From Dactylonectria macrodidyma (lineage: Eukaryota; Ascomycota; Sordariomycetes; Hypocreales; Nectriaceae): DNA of 64,000 nucleotides. The stretch lies in NCBI GenBank assembly GCA_020744425.1, contig JAGMUV010000004.1:3224001-3288000 (forward strand), written 5' to 3'. The notes beneath the pieces were generated by a model that ran no database searches, had not been told where the DNA came from, and was given only the letters and a program-made list of their open reading frames with translations. The position numbers and the translations under genes are program-made. Below, piece by piece: positions 12,175 to 25,319 of this stretch (position 1 is its first letter; every line of letters starts with the position of its first letter).

Positions 12175-13570
12175 TCATTCCTTCAAACTATCTTTACCGC
12201 CCTCGAACTCTCCGACATCATACTCGTCAGGGTACTTATCGAGCATTCCCTTGAGCTCCTTCATTTGTGCCTTCAAATCGTCCGTCATCTCCTCGTATAC
12301 GTCCTCGAACATGGACCTGATCGGCGGTTTCTTCTCCCGCTCGGCCTCGCTGAACCCCTTGAGAATCTCCTTGCGCAGGCTATCCCGTGCCTCCTTCTCC
12401 TTGCCCTCGTCCCAAATGCCCTTGGCTTCCATCCACTTACGCAGCCGCGTGATTGGGTTATCCCGGCGCTTCCAGTCCTCGACTTCCACCCGCGCGCGGT
12501 ACGCAAACGAGTCGTCTGATGTACTGTGGTGCGATACGCGGTATGTCATGGCCTCGATTAGCACGGGCTTGCCACCGTCCTGAAGCGCCATCTCGCGTGC
12601 CTTCTTGGTTGCTTCTCGCACCGCCCAAATGTCATTTCCGTCGACTCGGATCGTCTCAATTCCATAGCCTAGCCCACGACTAGCAATTCCATCGCCGCGG
12701 TACTGATCGAGTGTCGGCGTCGAAATGGCAAAGCCGTTGTTTCGGCAGATGAAGATGACTGGACATGACCTAGTCGCAGCAATGTTCAGTGCTGCATGGA
12801 AATCTCCTTCACTCGCAGCTCCTTCACCAAAGAATGCGGCCACCACGCGAGGCTTGACGTTGGGGTCTTGCAAGCGTTGCATTTTCAATGCATAGGCTGC
12901 CCCAGACGCCTGTGGTAGTTGGGTTGCCAGTGGTGATGAGATGGAGTGCTATGTCATGTTAGCTTAGCCTCCCCCGTGGGGGGTGATTGATACTCACGAT
13001 GTTCAGCTCCTTGCTTCCATAGTGCACCGGCATGCTCCTCCCCCTCCCCGGATCACTCTTGTTGGCGAACAACTGTGACATGAAATCCTTGACCGTCCAT
13101 CCCCGCTCTTTGAAGACGCCCTGTTCTCGGTACTGGCAAAACATGACATCCTCACGGTCGAGGACGCTAGAGCTCCCCACGCTAACAGCTTCCTCGCCGG
13201 CACTCACCATGTAGAAGCTCAGGCGACCTTGTCTCTGCGCATCAAACATGATCAGATCCATAATTGATATGAAGACCATGTCCTTGTATAGCCGAATGAT
13301 CTCCTCATCCGGGATATCAGGCGTAAAAGACGGGTCCACGACGACGCCATGTTGATCTACCACGCGATAGGTAGGGAGGGCTGGGTAAGACTCGGGGTTC
13401 TCGAACTTGAGGTTGTTTACAAAGGCGCTCTTGAGGGCTCCAGGGAACGAGACAAATTCCGAATTGGGTCTCTGAGAGATGCTGCTGGCTGCTCGAACGA
13501 AGGGGAGGACGGGTGGTCGAGCCAGAGCGGCAGTCCGCTGGGCGACGTGCCGCAGAGTCCGAGACTTCAT
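12175..13570 (-). CDS. BCKDHA: Branched-chain 2-oxoacid dehydrogenase E1 component, alpha subunit (mitochondrial)
   Basis: Exons are 13570-12998 and 12948-12175, joined by a 49-nt intron (GTGAGT...ATAG), for 448 residues, the usual length. The N-terminus (MKSRTLRHVAQRTAALARPP) is Arg/Ala-rich and lacks acidic residues, as expected of a mitochondrial presequence. The thiamine-diphosphate motif is GEGAASEGD (from about residue 232) followed after about 20 residues by RNN. The loop YRVSHHSTSDDSFAYR holds the conserved serine that a kinase phosphorylates in animal homologues. The protein would form an alpha2beta2 E1 with a beta subunit encoded elsewhere and decarboxylate 2-oxo acids from Val, Leu and Ile in the matrix. 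Pyruvate dehydrogenase E1 alpha is less likely because of the SKELNIHSISSPLATQLPQA region and the C-terminus. Confidence 0.95.
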
Positions 13571-14254
13571 GACGACGGCACTTCCGTCTCTGGAGATTTT
13601 CTGTTTGAATTGAGATGTTGACAGGCTTCAATCAGCTCCTTGGGAATATGAAAGAATAGCAGAGTTAGATGGGTTACCGAGGGGTAACTGCTCAAGGTCT
13701 AGGAGTCCGGGGTAGCGACGTCATGCTGAGCCGACTCCAACCGTATAAGCCGAGACAAAGATAAGCCGCTACTTGACGAGAGCTCGGCAACTCAGAACAA
13801 GATCCAACAGAATTTACGATGCTCGGCTCGGCTGGCCCTTGATATTTTAATCACTGCTGCCCCGAGTTGCCGTTCAGCAGACCAAAGCTAATAAAAAGTG
13901 ACCCTGTCACGAATCTCATGTCGCGTCCTGGAGCACACATGCATCCATGTCCTCCCCACACATCCCTTATCAGGCAACCCCACGTTACGATAAACTCGAG
14001 ATGTGATGCACCTGCCAGCTGGTTACCAGCTGGTTCCCAGCTGGTTGTCCGCTGCTCGAAATGCCACACATTGGTAACACAGGACAAAGGGAATCAAAGG
14101 ACAGTTTTTTGTACACTCTCTGTAGCTTTTCAATTGAACATTTTTTTCCCATCTAAACCTTCGCCAACACCTCACCGTCCTGCATGAAAGCATCATCACA
14201 CTACAGCTTAAGCAACTATACCAGGCATCCCCAATAACAATTTTGAATTTCAAA
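13571..14254. promoter_or_regulatory. Divergent intergenic region between BCKDHA and a microprotein gene
   Basis: This 684-nt gap separates head-to-head genes and should hold both promoters. Three copies of CAGCTGGTT sit 11 nt apart (14016, 14027, 14038). No reading frame here is supported. Confidence 0.4.
14016..14046. repeat. Three 11-nt-spaced copies of CAGCTGGTT
   Basis: Copies start at 14016, 14027 and 14038. Each contains the palindromic E-box core CAGCTG. The 11-nt period is close to one helical turn, so the copies face the same side of DNA. The array lies about 210 nt upstream of the microprotein start. Confidence 0.7.
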
Positions 14255-14440
14255 ATGAGCCCAGCAAACAGTATCGCCATCATTCTCATCTCCCTCTTTG
14301 CCATCTTCGCCATTCTCGGCTGGTACTGCAGAAAGACAGTTGGAGCCTTTGTGCAAGCTCTTTCGGATCATCGACAGAAGGTCCGCGAACAGTCCCGGGC
14401 CGCTCAGTCGACTTCCTCAACTGCCGGTAATGTTGTGTAA
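14255..14440 (+). CDS. Small single-pass membrane protein (61 aa)
   Basis: The ATG at 14255 (context CAAAATGAG) opens a 61-residue frame ending in TAA at 14438-14440. Residues about 5-25 (NSIAIILISLFAIFAILGWY) form one clear membrane segment. A basic segment follows (CRKTVGAFVQALSDHRQKVREQ) and then a Ser/Thr tail, which suggests an N-out or signal-anchor topology. A consensus donor GTGAGT starts at 14443, two bases after the stop, so the 3' UTR may contain an intron. I do not recognise the family. A compact frame with a strong membrane segment and typical composition makes it more likely real than chance, but it lacks transcript support. Confidence 0.5.
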   Translation: MSPANSIAIILISLFAIFAILGWYCRKTVGAFVQALSDHRQKVREQSRAAQSTSSTAGNVV

Positions 14441-14620
14441 AGGTGAGTAGAACAATGCAGTTAGCATGTTTCAAGAAACATGGACCTACATTCAACTCCA
14501 GCACTTGACTAGAGCAGCTTCTGGTCAGCCACAGTGGCTTGGACAAGGCTGAACCGCCTTACCTGTGGCGCCCCACCCATGCGAACAGCAATTTTCTAAA
14601 TTCGGCTCAGCCTCGTATGA

Positions 14621-15670
<1,050 letters not shown>

Positions 15671-16220
15671 GATGTTTTCAAATGTAGTCATATGTAATTA
15701 TCTCTAGCTAGAGCTAGTCAAGCCACCATCGCAAGCCAGTATGAAGCTGAGCATCGCGAGCAGCCTGTCAAAATGTCGCCATTGTACAATAAGAAGGGTA
15801 TCCCACGTTATGTTGCTAGTTATGTCCCTCCGGTAGCCTCTCCTCACCTGCCGACACCTGCAAACACGTCATACATACATAACACATACGTCCATCCAAC
15901 GACTCAGTCAATCAAGGCCCAAAATGATTTTTAATTCTCTTCGCGACTGAACTCCATACAGGTCAAAGCTGAAAAGCCAAATCCTCGATGCCGAAGCTCA
16001 ACAGCCCCGAGATCTCATTAGGTACACATACATAAAAACGCAGTCCGAAGGACTCCTTCCTCCGATTCTCCTGCCCCTTGTGACCCACCCCCCGCAAACT
16101 AAAAGCACATGTGGACGAAAACGGGGATGCCGCAAACGCGAAGCTAGGTGCTGCGACTATGAAGGCGGACCACGGTCTCGCAGATAAGAATGTATCGATA
16201 ATCGGTGTTAGTGAAGTCAT
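15671..16220. other. Convergent 3' intergenic region
   Basis: The 3' flanks of COQ5 and the DUF2433 gene meet here. An inverted CTAGCTAGAGCTAG-like patch sits near 15703. Nothing else is seen. Confidence 0.4.
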
Positions 16221-18390
16221 TTAATCGGCAGAAGGGGTCGAAGGAGCGGCGGCTGGGGATGAGGTGCCGGTATCGCCCTTGATACCTCCTCGGCCACGAC
16301 CTCCTCGGCCACGTTCGCCACCACGGCCACCTCGACCACCACGTCCGCCACGTCGAGTAGATTCAGAATCACTAGCACCACCAGCGCTACGGTAGCCACT
16401 CGTGTTGGTTGCACCGCCACGCGCGCTGTTGCCCCAGTTTCCAGCACCTCCTCGAGTACTGAAAGTCTTGCCCTCGCGGTGTTGGAAGATCTTGACCAAA
16501 GGCTTAGAACGATCTTCTTGGGTTCGAGTCTTCACCTCTTCAGGCAGTCGAGCCATGGCAGCATCACGGTCGTCAAGCGTCTTAAACTGGACGACCTTGT
16601 TCGAGTTGCCCCATTTCTCGACCTTGACGATCTTGGATTTATCCTCGTCGTCAAACAGGTCCCGACATTGTTCCTCGGAGCTAACGTTCATAATGAAAAG
16701 GCCAATGATGTCGGAAGCGGATGTCTTGGGGATGGGAGAAGCCACTGGCTCAGGGCCATTGGCAGAGCCGTTCGCGCCGGTGGGAGCAGGAGCTTTCTCG
16801 GCCTCCTTGCTATAAGGAGGGGGGGCAGGCGCGCTGGGACCCTGGGCTGGCTGGGGGGTTGCTGGCTTAGGAGGGCCGGGTAGAGGCGTCGCTACCGTAG
16901 GCTTGGGAGGCTGCTGTGACGATGGCTGTCGGCTGGTAGGAGGGGGCGCGCTAGACTGCGTCGAGGGAGGGGCCGGGAGACTGCTGGTAGATGGCACTGG
17001 GGCCATACCGGGCTGCTGCTTGGCGCCACGGTGAGAGAAGTTGAAGCCTTGAGCACGCATCTCAGTGCCGATTCGACCGTCCTGGATCTCCAAAACCAGG
17101 TAGCCGAAGGCAGCGTCTGCCAGGTTGAAGTTCCACATGTTCTTGAAAGCACTCTCATCCACCTGGCCAAGGGCGGCTTGGCCAGCAACTGGTCCACCGA
17201 AGGGGTTGCCTCCAGCTGCAGTTGTGGGCATCTTCTCGACAAGCTGCAGAGCGTTCTTAAGGAGATTCTGTTGAGCTTCGTTCTGTTGAATGGCAGGCTC
17301 AACCTCGCCTTTGACAGTTTCCCAGACATCGTTGAAGGAGGCCTTGGATGCGGCAAGTTTTCCGCGGTAGTGGTCCAACGTAGGGTTGACGCTGAACTCG
17401 TTGTAGGAGCTGCCATATCGAAAGTGAAGACCGGCTGAGATGGAGAAATCGGCCTTGAGGGTCACGGACAGCTGGTTAAGAATGCCTTCACGGGCAGGTG
17501 AGGCGTGCGTGACGAAGATACGGGTCTCACTGGGATCGTAAACTCGGTGCGCAGTATCGACGAGCTCGCCCATCTGTAGGAGAGTCGTCCACATAGTTCC
17601 CTGTCCACCGGCAATGGTAGTACGGCCCTCACCATTGTCAAACAGCTTGTGCATGACGACTGCACCACCGAGGCCGAGCAGTCTCAACTTGACGCCACCG
17701 ATCTCTAGCAGCATTGACCGAGCCTCATCAATGATGTGGAGGTTGGGGACCTTGTATTCGGCAGTTCGAAACTTCTCGAGCACTCGGACATCCTCACAGG
17801 CACCCCATACAGTGTAGACGGGCACATCAAGCTTAAGCTCTCCGGTCAACAAGAGAGGAAGCTCAGAGAGGGGTAGGTCGGTAGGGGGAAATCGGGTCTT
17901 GACAGGGCCGGGTCCACCTTGTTGAATTGCCTTCTTGACAGGCTCGGGAATCAGGGGCGAGTATTGAGCGACATGCTTGAGCGTTTTCTCGGCGATCCGT
18001 TCCAATGAGGTGTCATCGTAGAAGCCGAAGTCGCCAGTGTGGATGATGTGGTCAGCCCGAGCCTGTTTCGCGAGGTCGTTGAGGGATCTCAAGTTTCCTG
18101 CGGGGCTGTTCAGTCATGTTGCAGTAGGCATGCCGTTGGGGTAGCTCACCTCGAACATCTGCGATGCAGAGGACTCTGATGGGGCCGGTCTGGATGATGC
18201 GGCCTTGGTTGGGCAGAAGCGGAGCAGCGCCATGAGGGGGGAGGCCGCTCGCACCGTTTTGGAGGTAGCCTGAGCCTGGAGTATTGTACGGTCGCGGCTG
18301 GTAACTGTCAGTGACGGGTCGAGCAGACGAATGACTCCTCCAAGGTGTCGAGAAGTTCCCATAGCGGGCAAAGGACGTGTGCGAAGCCAT
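16221..18390 (-). CDS. DUF2433-type calcineurin-like phosphoesterase protein with RRM-like and RGG regions
   Basis: Exons are 18390-18150 and 18097-16221 (52-nt intron, GTGAGC donor), giving 705 residues. The N-terminal half resembles the fungal DUF2433 metallophosphoesterase-like family: VLCIADVRGN, IHTGDFGFYDD, TVWGACEDV and FVTHASPAREG occupy the positions of motifs I, II, III and a later metal-binding motif. Motif I has Arg where active enzymes have His (D-x-H), and the GNHE/D motif reads GACED, so activity may be altered or lost. A Pro/Ala/Gln-rich linker follows. Then comes an RRM-like unit (IIGLFIMNVSSEEQCRDLF ... KVEKWGNSNKVVQFK), and an RGG-rich tail near the C-terminus. The tail and RRM-like unit suggest RNA binding, which is inference. 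Precise function is unknown. Confidence 0.85.
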
Positions 18391-21300
18391 CTGAATCTCG
18401 CAGGCTGGGCACTCGGGGCGCGGCGCAACGAGGACAGGGAGGCGGACAGGGGGATGAGAAAGGTGAAGCTTGTGCGGGAGTTGAGGCTGCAGATGGAAGG
18501 AAAGAGGAGAGGATACAGCCTGGTTCGACGGCCTTGCCAGCTGCGAGGCGGCTGGCAGCGCCGGCGAGGGCGGCGAACCTGAGGGGCCAGTGCAAGTGCG
18601 AAGTCAAGGCGATCCGAGGTTGGACTCACAGCAGCCATTCTATCAATCAACTGATGCGGTCGAGGGCGTTCGAGGAGTAGTTCGTCGGTCGGTCGCGCAG
18701 GTTCAGGGTTTCGGTACGGGGCGCAGAGGGTTATGATGGGTATCAAAAGAAGATGGCGACGAGGAATGGAAAGGATGGGAAGCAATCACGGGGGTGGGTT
18801 TTCGCAGCTCCAACAAGGCTGGCTAAGTAGAGATAATTTTCTAGAGGTGGCCCCAACCTGGGACACCTCTGGTGCTCCCCGTTTAGGCTTAGCCTTTCCA
18901 GCTGTACGGACGACCGAGAGCCAGCACTCGATTCAACACTGCCAACGCTGTCTGCGCCCCAAGCAGGCAGATTTGCCACGCGCAACACCACACACAGCAA
19001 TCACACAAGACGCGACGGGTAATACTCGGTACGTAGCCTGACCCGACCAAACAATAAGCCCTTTGTGCTGCCCCCGAAATATATTATGCGCAGCAACTTG
19101 TCGCTAACTGCGTAAGTATATTGCATTGTTCCATGCTCAACAGCCGGTTGGGCATGCCTACCTCTCTAGCACCTAGACGGCTTGTAATTTCCAAGTCCTG
19201 GATTGGGCTGGCGGGGGGACTTTTTTGTTTAGCTGCGAATACTTATGGGTCAAGCCGTCACTACGAGAGCAATGTTGCCACCATCGATGCCAGATCTCAA
19301 CCCCTTCTTTGCAGCTGCCCGTGGCTCATTGATCTTCCCAACCGAGTAAGGGTTCTGTTGATATCCATATGAACTAATTTCTTTGATTATCGTTGGCAAT
19401 GCCCTTTCTACATCCTAAATAGGTGAACGCCTACCTGGGCCTTCAAGGAGCCTAAATGTCAAATCGTTCCTCGATAACTGTAAGTTACAACCTCAACCTT
19501 TGATGTACTTTTCCCTTTGTCGGTTTTCACTTCTGCCTCTCTGTGGGGGGATGCGCGAACTGGCAATATTTCTTGATTGCGATGTGTTTCGACACAAAGC
19601 CCGACTACCAGCCGATTCAAAAGTTGATGAAATAATTTAGGGTAGTAGATGGTGAAGTTGAGTAGAAACTGTCATGTCGTGAGTGTCAAGGAAACATGCC
19701 GCAAATGGCTACCGCGTTAAGTAAAATATTGACGCACGACATGGAGCAGTGCATAGGGATTCGAGAAAACCACAGCCACATGACAAGCGATGTGCGGCTT
19801 CAGAGATGTTAGTCCCAGTTGTGGCTCGACGATTCTTTTGACTTACATGGCTCCTCACTCGGTAGCTGCCTACCCTACACTCGCGGGACTCTTTTTGACT
19901 CAAGCATACTCTTCAGTTGGCAACCAACCAAGCCTAAATCACTTCCGACAACGGGCTCGCAAAAAAAACCCCGAACGTTATGGACGGTGACAAGGGATCG
20001 AAGCTCTGCTGGATTTGCACCTCGGTAGGGACCGAAAGCACCAGACAAAAATTAGATGCCAAGTGCCAACACTACAGCCATGGGTTGTGACTTGGTAAAC
20101 CTAGAAAAACAAGCTGTGGTTGGTGGACCAGGTCACTCTCAGAAATGACGAGGGCGCTTGGGAAAGGGGACCATGGCTAGGAGAGGCAATGAGACACAAG
20201 TGGAATGGTGCGACTTGAGCTGAGGCTACTGGGTTGTGGATGCTGTGGGCATTCGGCGGGGTCACCCGCGGACCTAGACCTGGATTCAAAGGTCGCCCAG
20301 AATTAGGCCTTCAGATCTGAGCAGCAATAAGATAAACCTATTGGAGTTTGATTTCTAGAACAGGACGTGCTAAATCACAGGAGACTAAAGGATCAGGGTG
20401 TTGACACGGCTGGCGATCACGGGCTAATTAGAGCGACAACCACTGGCCGCATCAAGTGGCTTTGAGATGCAAGTGGGCCTCCCATCATATCTGCGACCAC
20501 TTGTTTGACCAGGCCAGACGGAGGCGCCGGGGAGTCAATCCACTTTCCTCAGGTTAGAATTTCTGTGGGGATGATGAATGATGGACAACAGATGTGTGTG
20601 AGCAAGCAGAGGCTCGGCCGCTCAACTGCTCAGTCGCTGGGTCAGCAGTTCTAGGCGAGGCATGCGTGGGTATTGGAAGTGTGCAGTCGAGGCCGTCTAG
20701 GTGCGCCTGGTATGGAGAAGGGTGAGCTTTTGGAACGTGACTGACATGCCTGCCTTCCAAATAATGAGGCGACGGTTTCTCTAGAAGGTCAATGCTTGCT
20801 TTTGTTAAATTATGGCACGCCGTGTCTGCATTGCCCGCCGTGTCTGCCGCGTCCGCTGCATAAGCGGGAGTTGGGGTTGTGTGTGCGTATGCTGTCGAGG
20901 TTCAACCGCCTTCGAATGAAGTCGGACCAGATCCATGAGAAAGCTACAGATGCAGTCTTTCTTGAAGTACCTACACCAAGTGCCAGCGGGAAGGTTTGGT
21001 ACCTACATGGTGGTGTTAAGCGCGCGGCCGGAAAAAGCGCCGTCACAGGGTGATGGATTGTGAAGGGTGCCAACTGCCCGTGATACAACTTGTATTCTGC
21101 CAAGCCCACCTGATGATCAGCAGAAGTCCGCTTATTCGTCAATCATCCATCCATCCATCTATCAAATGTCTCTCCTTCCCTCCATTCATACCGCCCTACC
21201 CTACTACGAGCTAAAAGTGCGACTCTATTTCAGTATCAAGGACCTTGTGGTACGTATGCATGTACGAAGTACTTTCCATTGTGCCATGTAAGAGTGAAGG

Positions 21301-22396
21301 ATCGTCTATATTCCAGGGTTAGCGGATCCTTCCATTGACCTGACCTTGGCCCCGATAACCCATGCCCTGGAAACCGGGAGGGCTGCTGCCACGACCGCAT
21401 TTCCGGGCCGTCCGCATCCAAGGCTCGAGCTTGGGCTTGGGTTATCTGCCTTTGGCTCATCTTGGCGCGTCGCTGCTGCATCAAGACTCAGGCTCAGACT
21501 CAGGGTTAGGTAGCGTACCTGGTAGCCCGTTTTAAAGTTAGGTGCATTGAGGAGCCTCGAACCCTGGTAGGGGAGAGCACCTTCAGATTTCCAGAACGGT
21601 AACGGAGCCCGTTAGTGGAGGAATTTGCCCCCCTGGCGGCGATTTCCATGGGTGGTAATAGGAGGCCATGTGCCTAAGAGCCACTAACACAGAGTACCTC
21701 AACTTCAGGCATTAGGAGTACCTACTAATTAGGTACTGAGGGAGCGACGGGCGCCAATTCTAGCGCCAGATGGCACTGTGATGCAATGAAACTGCCCTGC
21801 TGTCAAGCGCTGACAACTGTTGGTGACCGCTGAGGACGCCACGTGACACATTCATGTCCTGGCCACCAGGCTTTGATTGCGGCCCGGGGAAACACTCGAT
21901 GCGGTACCGACCGACCTACCTAACTTATCTCGCCTTGGGCGCCTCGACGAACTTACCCAGCGAATCTATCTTGCTGCTCTCTGTTTCCGACGCCCAGCCT
22001 AACCCAGCCAAATCCAAACTGCCTCTCTCTCGACGGCCTTTATAGACACGAATCCCTCGTCATCTCGACCGACTACATAGTACATAGTACCCTCTTGCGG
22101 CTTGATGCCAAGGGTCCCTTGACGGCCTGCGTCTAGACCAGCGGCTCCTCCTCCCTTGGCGCCTCCTCCCCCATGCGACGACAGGTTCCGCGAGGACACC
22201 GACTCAGGAGGTGATTGTGCCTCTCCCAACGCCGACTTCTTGACGTCTTCTTCCCGTCGCGCCGCCCGAGCCGTGGTGCCCGCATGCCCATGATAGCGCC
22301 GAGCATTTTTGAGAACCCTTTTGACAGCCCAGTCAGGAATCTGCACAGGCTCCAGTTGGTGTCTTGGCCTCCGTCGAGGTCCCTCACCAGCCGTCG
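18391..22396. other. Four-kilobase gene-poor region
   Basis: The only structure noticed is a perfect inverted repeat at 21717-21737 and scattered TACCTA/TAGGTA motifs. Short open frames have no coding signature. The first few hundred bases are the promoter of the DUF2433 gene, and the last few hundred are probably leader of the Zds gene. I found no tRNA, transposon terminal repeat or recognisable relic. Confidence 0.45.
21717..21737. repeat. Perfect 8-bp inverted repeat with 5-nt spacer
   Basis: AGTACCTA (21717-21724) is followed by CTAAT and then TAGGTACT (21730-21737), an exact reverse complement. It may be a binding site for a dimeric regulator; that is inference. Confidence 0.75.
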
Positions 22397-25319
22397 ATGA
22401 TGGTGCGTTCTATCATCCCTCAACTTCCAGCTTGCGTGTCCTTGGGATAGGATCGATGGCGCTCGACCTCGTAGGCATCCGATGGTCTTCTCCTGCGTCA
22501 TCGATACCTCTCCACGCGGGTTCCCCCTCGCCATCCTTGCTGACCTTGACTTGATCTGCAGACCTCAAATCGACCCCGCGATGTTGGCGGCAGCTTCGCC
22601 AGCAGACGTGGTCATACAAGCCAACTCTCCATTTCAGATCCAAGTCATCATGTTACCGAGGCTATCGGTACCCTCTACGGCGATGAGGACGACTCAGGAT
22701 CCGAAGGAGGCCGGCCGCTCAGCTTCATCGGTGGATCGCCTTACCAGGAGCATCTCCCCCGGCCCCAACAAGAAGATCGCCTATCTCCCAACTACTTATC
22801 ACCCGATCGATTGTCCCCTGACCCCCGGAAGCCACTAAACCGCTCTCTCACGGAACCGCTTGACGCCATTGTGACGAACGGTGAACAAGGCGGCGTCAAT
22901 ATATCTCAGATTGCCCCAGGTTTGGGCAGCCGGAGCAATTCGTTCGATCAGGCCCCCAAGTCACCACATTCCCCGACTCTGTCATTACGTGATGTTCAAA
23001 CCGATTCGTCGTCGTTTCCTCTCCCCAATATGGAGCACCCAAATGATATTGCTCAGGAGCTTAGCAACCTGCAAGCGTTAAGACGTTTGTCTATGGATGT
23101 TGGAAACAATAAGGATCCCGATATGCCTCCGATGTCTCTTATGGCTATGCCTGCGATAGCTCCCAGTGGCGATGATGACGAAAATGACCCCTCGAGGCTT
23201 CTATGGGTTCCTGCTCGGGTACATCCGGAACTAGCGCCAACGGAATTCAAGTCTTTCTTGGAGAAGAGGGTGCACTCGATTCGAAGAAGATCTGGCGACT
23301 CGTTTCTTTCTGTTGATGGAGATTCAACCCAAAGCGATCCGGGCTCTGGGGGGCTAAGGCGCAAGAAGTCAATGCTATCGCGCCAGATTGACAACTCTGG
23401 GGGGCGCGGGGCATTGGGCTATGTCGATGGTGCCGAGCAGCTGGAAAGGCGGCGATCTCGAGGAAGCTACCAAAGCCACGAACTAAGTCTTGACGAGCTT
23501 GTGAAGGACCCTACCAAGGCCGTGCAGAAGCTCACGCAAGATTCTCAGGGATCTGTCGGGATAGAGGGCAGCGTGGATGATATGCCAATCCTCCCGGTGG
23601 CACCAGGCATGGGCCTGCGACGTTCTACTCGCACGACATATCGCAAGGGTGGAAGTATCCGTTCCGGCGAGAGGATACCGTTCTCTAAACGTGCAGCGAA
23701 TCGTCACCCGGAGAGTGAAACAACTGAGGCCGGTTCTACCTCTCCGCTTGAAGCTCCCCTTGGTCACGGGCTTTCTAGAGTGCAATCAGAACCACTAGCG
23801 GACAACTACTCACGGCCAAATCGTTCTGTGAGGAGGCAGAACAAGTTTTCTCAAGAATCCCTTGGCGGCTTTGACCCCTTCGAAGGCGCATCGCAGGAGT
23901 CAAGAGACACTGAGACTTCTCAAGACCAGCTACCGATCCGAACATCATCCACGTCATCATCAATACCCATCATTGAAACCTCTACACCCGAGGAACCCGC
24001 TGGTACCGATGATGATTTGCTCTCAAGGTCTTTCCCTCAAAGATCATCTTCTCAGGCGGGCCCTGAACCGGAACCGTCTGTGGAGGAGCCTCCTCCTCGA
24101 TCTAGCCGCCGCACCGCTGCAAGCCGCCAGACTGTGCCCCAATCGTCACCTCAGCAGTATACCTCTCGGTCGTCATATCCCCAAGGTCAAACCCTAAATG
24201 ACAACTTAACGGCGAATCCTTCTCCTCTTCCTGGCGGCGGAGCTACTCGTACGGATAACCTCACATTTATTCCCACGATTACCCAGGAGGAAAAGAAATC
24301 TGAGAAGAAATCTAAGAAGGACCGCGATGATGACTCGAGTAGCGTGCCTGCTAAGACTTCGAGCAGCGCTTGGAAGTGGTTTAAGAGCGGAACGGAAGAC
24401 AAAGAGAAGAAGAGGGAGGAGAATAAGAAAAAGACCAAGTCCTTGGTCGAAAAGGCCCAAGATAACGCGAGACTGGATGTGATACAGACGTCTATCGATA
24501 AGAACGGCACGAAGGGTCGTGAAAGCCTGATCCTAGAGCGCGAAAACATGGACAGCAAGCTGCAGGAGGAGCGCAAGAAGGAGAGTCACCGTAAGAGTGA
24601 TTCCAAGAGGGAGAAGGATGGGAACATCTTTTCATCCATATTCGGCGGAAGCAAGAAGAAGGAAGAGAAGGAGAAGCATTCGAAGAAAACTCAGCACCTG
24701 AAAGTTCCCGACGAACCGGCGTACAAACCCATGGTACCAGATGTGGACTATCACTGGACCAGATTTCCGCTCCTGGAGGAGAGAGCCATTTACCGGATGG
24801 CTCACATCAAGCTGGCTAACCCACGTCGATCACTTCTCAGCCAGGTCCTACTCAGCAATTTCATGTACAGTTATCTTGCGATTGTGCAGGCCATGCACCC
24901 ACAGATGAACGTGCCTCTATCGCCTCAGCAGAAGCGCCTGGAAGAGGAGGCTCGACGAAAGCAGCAGGAACAGGAGTTCTTGGCGCAGCAGCAAATGCAG
25001 GAAGAGCAGGACGCACAAGACGCTAATGACAACTACAACTTCGACTACCATCGGGTGCGTGTTGGTCTGACTAGTTCATTGAGCACTTACTGATTCTTTT
25101 TTACAGGCAGCGGTTCAATATGCAGAGTCTGGTGGGAACGATGAGGTGGATTATGTTGACGATGCTCAGATATATGAAGATGAGCACGGAAATGATCACA
25201 ACAATGGATACAACTACGACGGTTCTGACGGCTATGGTCAGGGATCTAAGGAATACTACCAATACCATGATAATGGAGGAGATGATCGTCGACGCGATGG
25301 ACGGGACGATATGTGGTGA
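22397..25319 (+). CDS. ZDS1: Zds1/Zds2-family protein, regulator of PP2A
   Basis: The main exon is 22562-25054 and the last is 25107-25319 (GTGCGT donor, TTACAG acceptor). The frame before 22562 is blocked by a TGA at 22547, and TGCAG at 22557-22561 is the acceptor. A start exon of only ATGATG (22397-22402) before GTGCGT fits phase and gives 903 residues, but this first exon is tentative. The N-terminus has the block PSHHVTEAIGTLYGDEDDSG. The middle is long, Ser-rich and disordered, with Lys/Glu-rich segments. The Zds C-terminal domain lies at about residues 725-785 (YHWTRFPLLEERAIYRMAH, then LLSQVLLSNFMYSYLAIVQ). The tail is Asp/Tyr/Gly-rich. In yeast, Zds proteins bind the Cdc55 form of PP2A and affect polarity and mitotic entry; the role here is by family. 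Confidence 0.85.

Noticed and set aside
21545..21590. CCTCGAACCCTGG resembling a reversed tRNA T-loop
   Set aside because: The flanking bases cannot form a T stem and no D arm is found at the right distance.
18391..22396. Transposable element in the gene-poor stretch
   Set aside because: No terminal repeats, integrase/transposase/reverse-transcriptase motifs or strong AT shift were seen.
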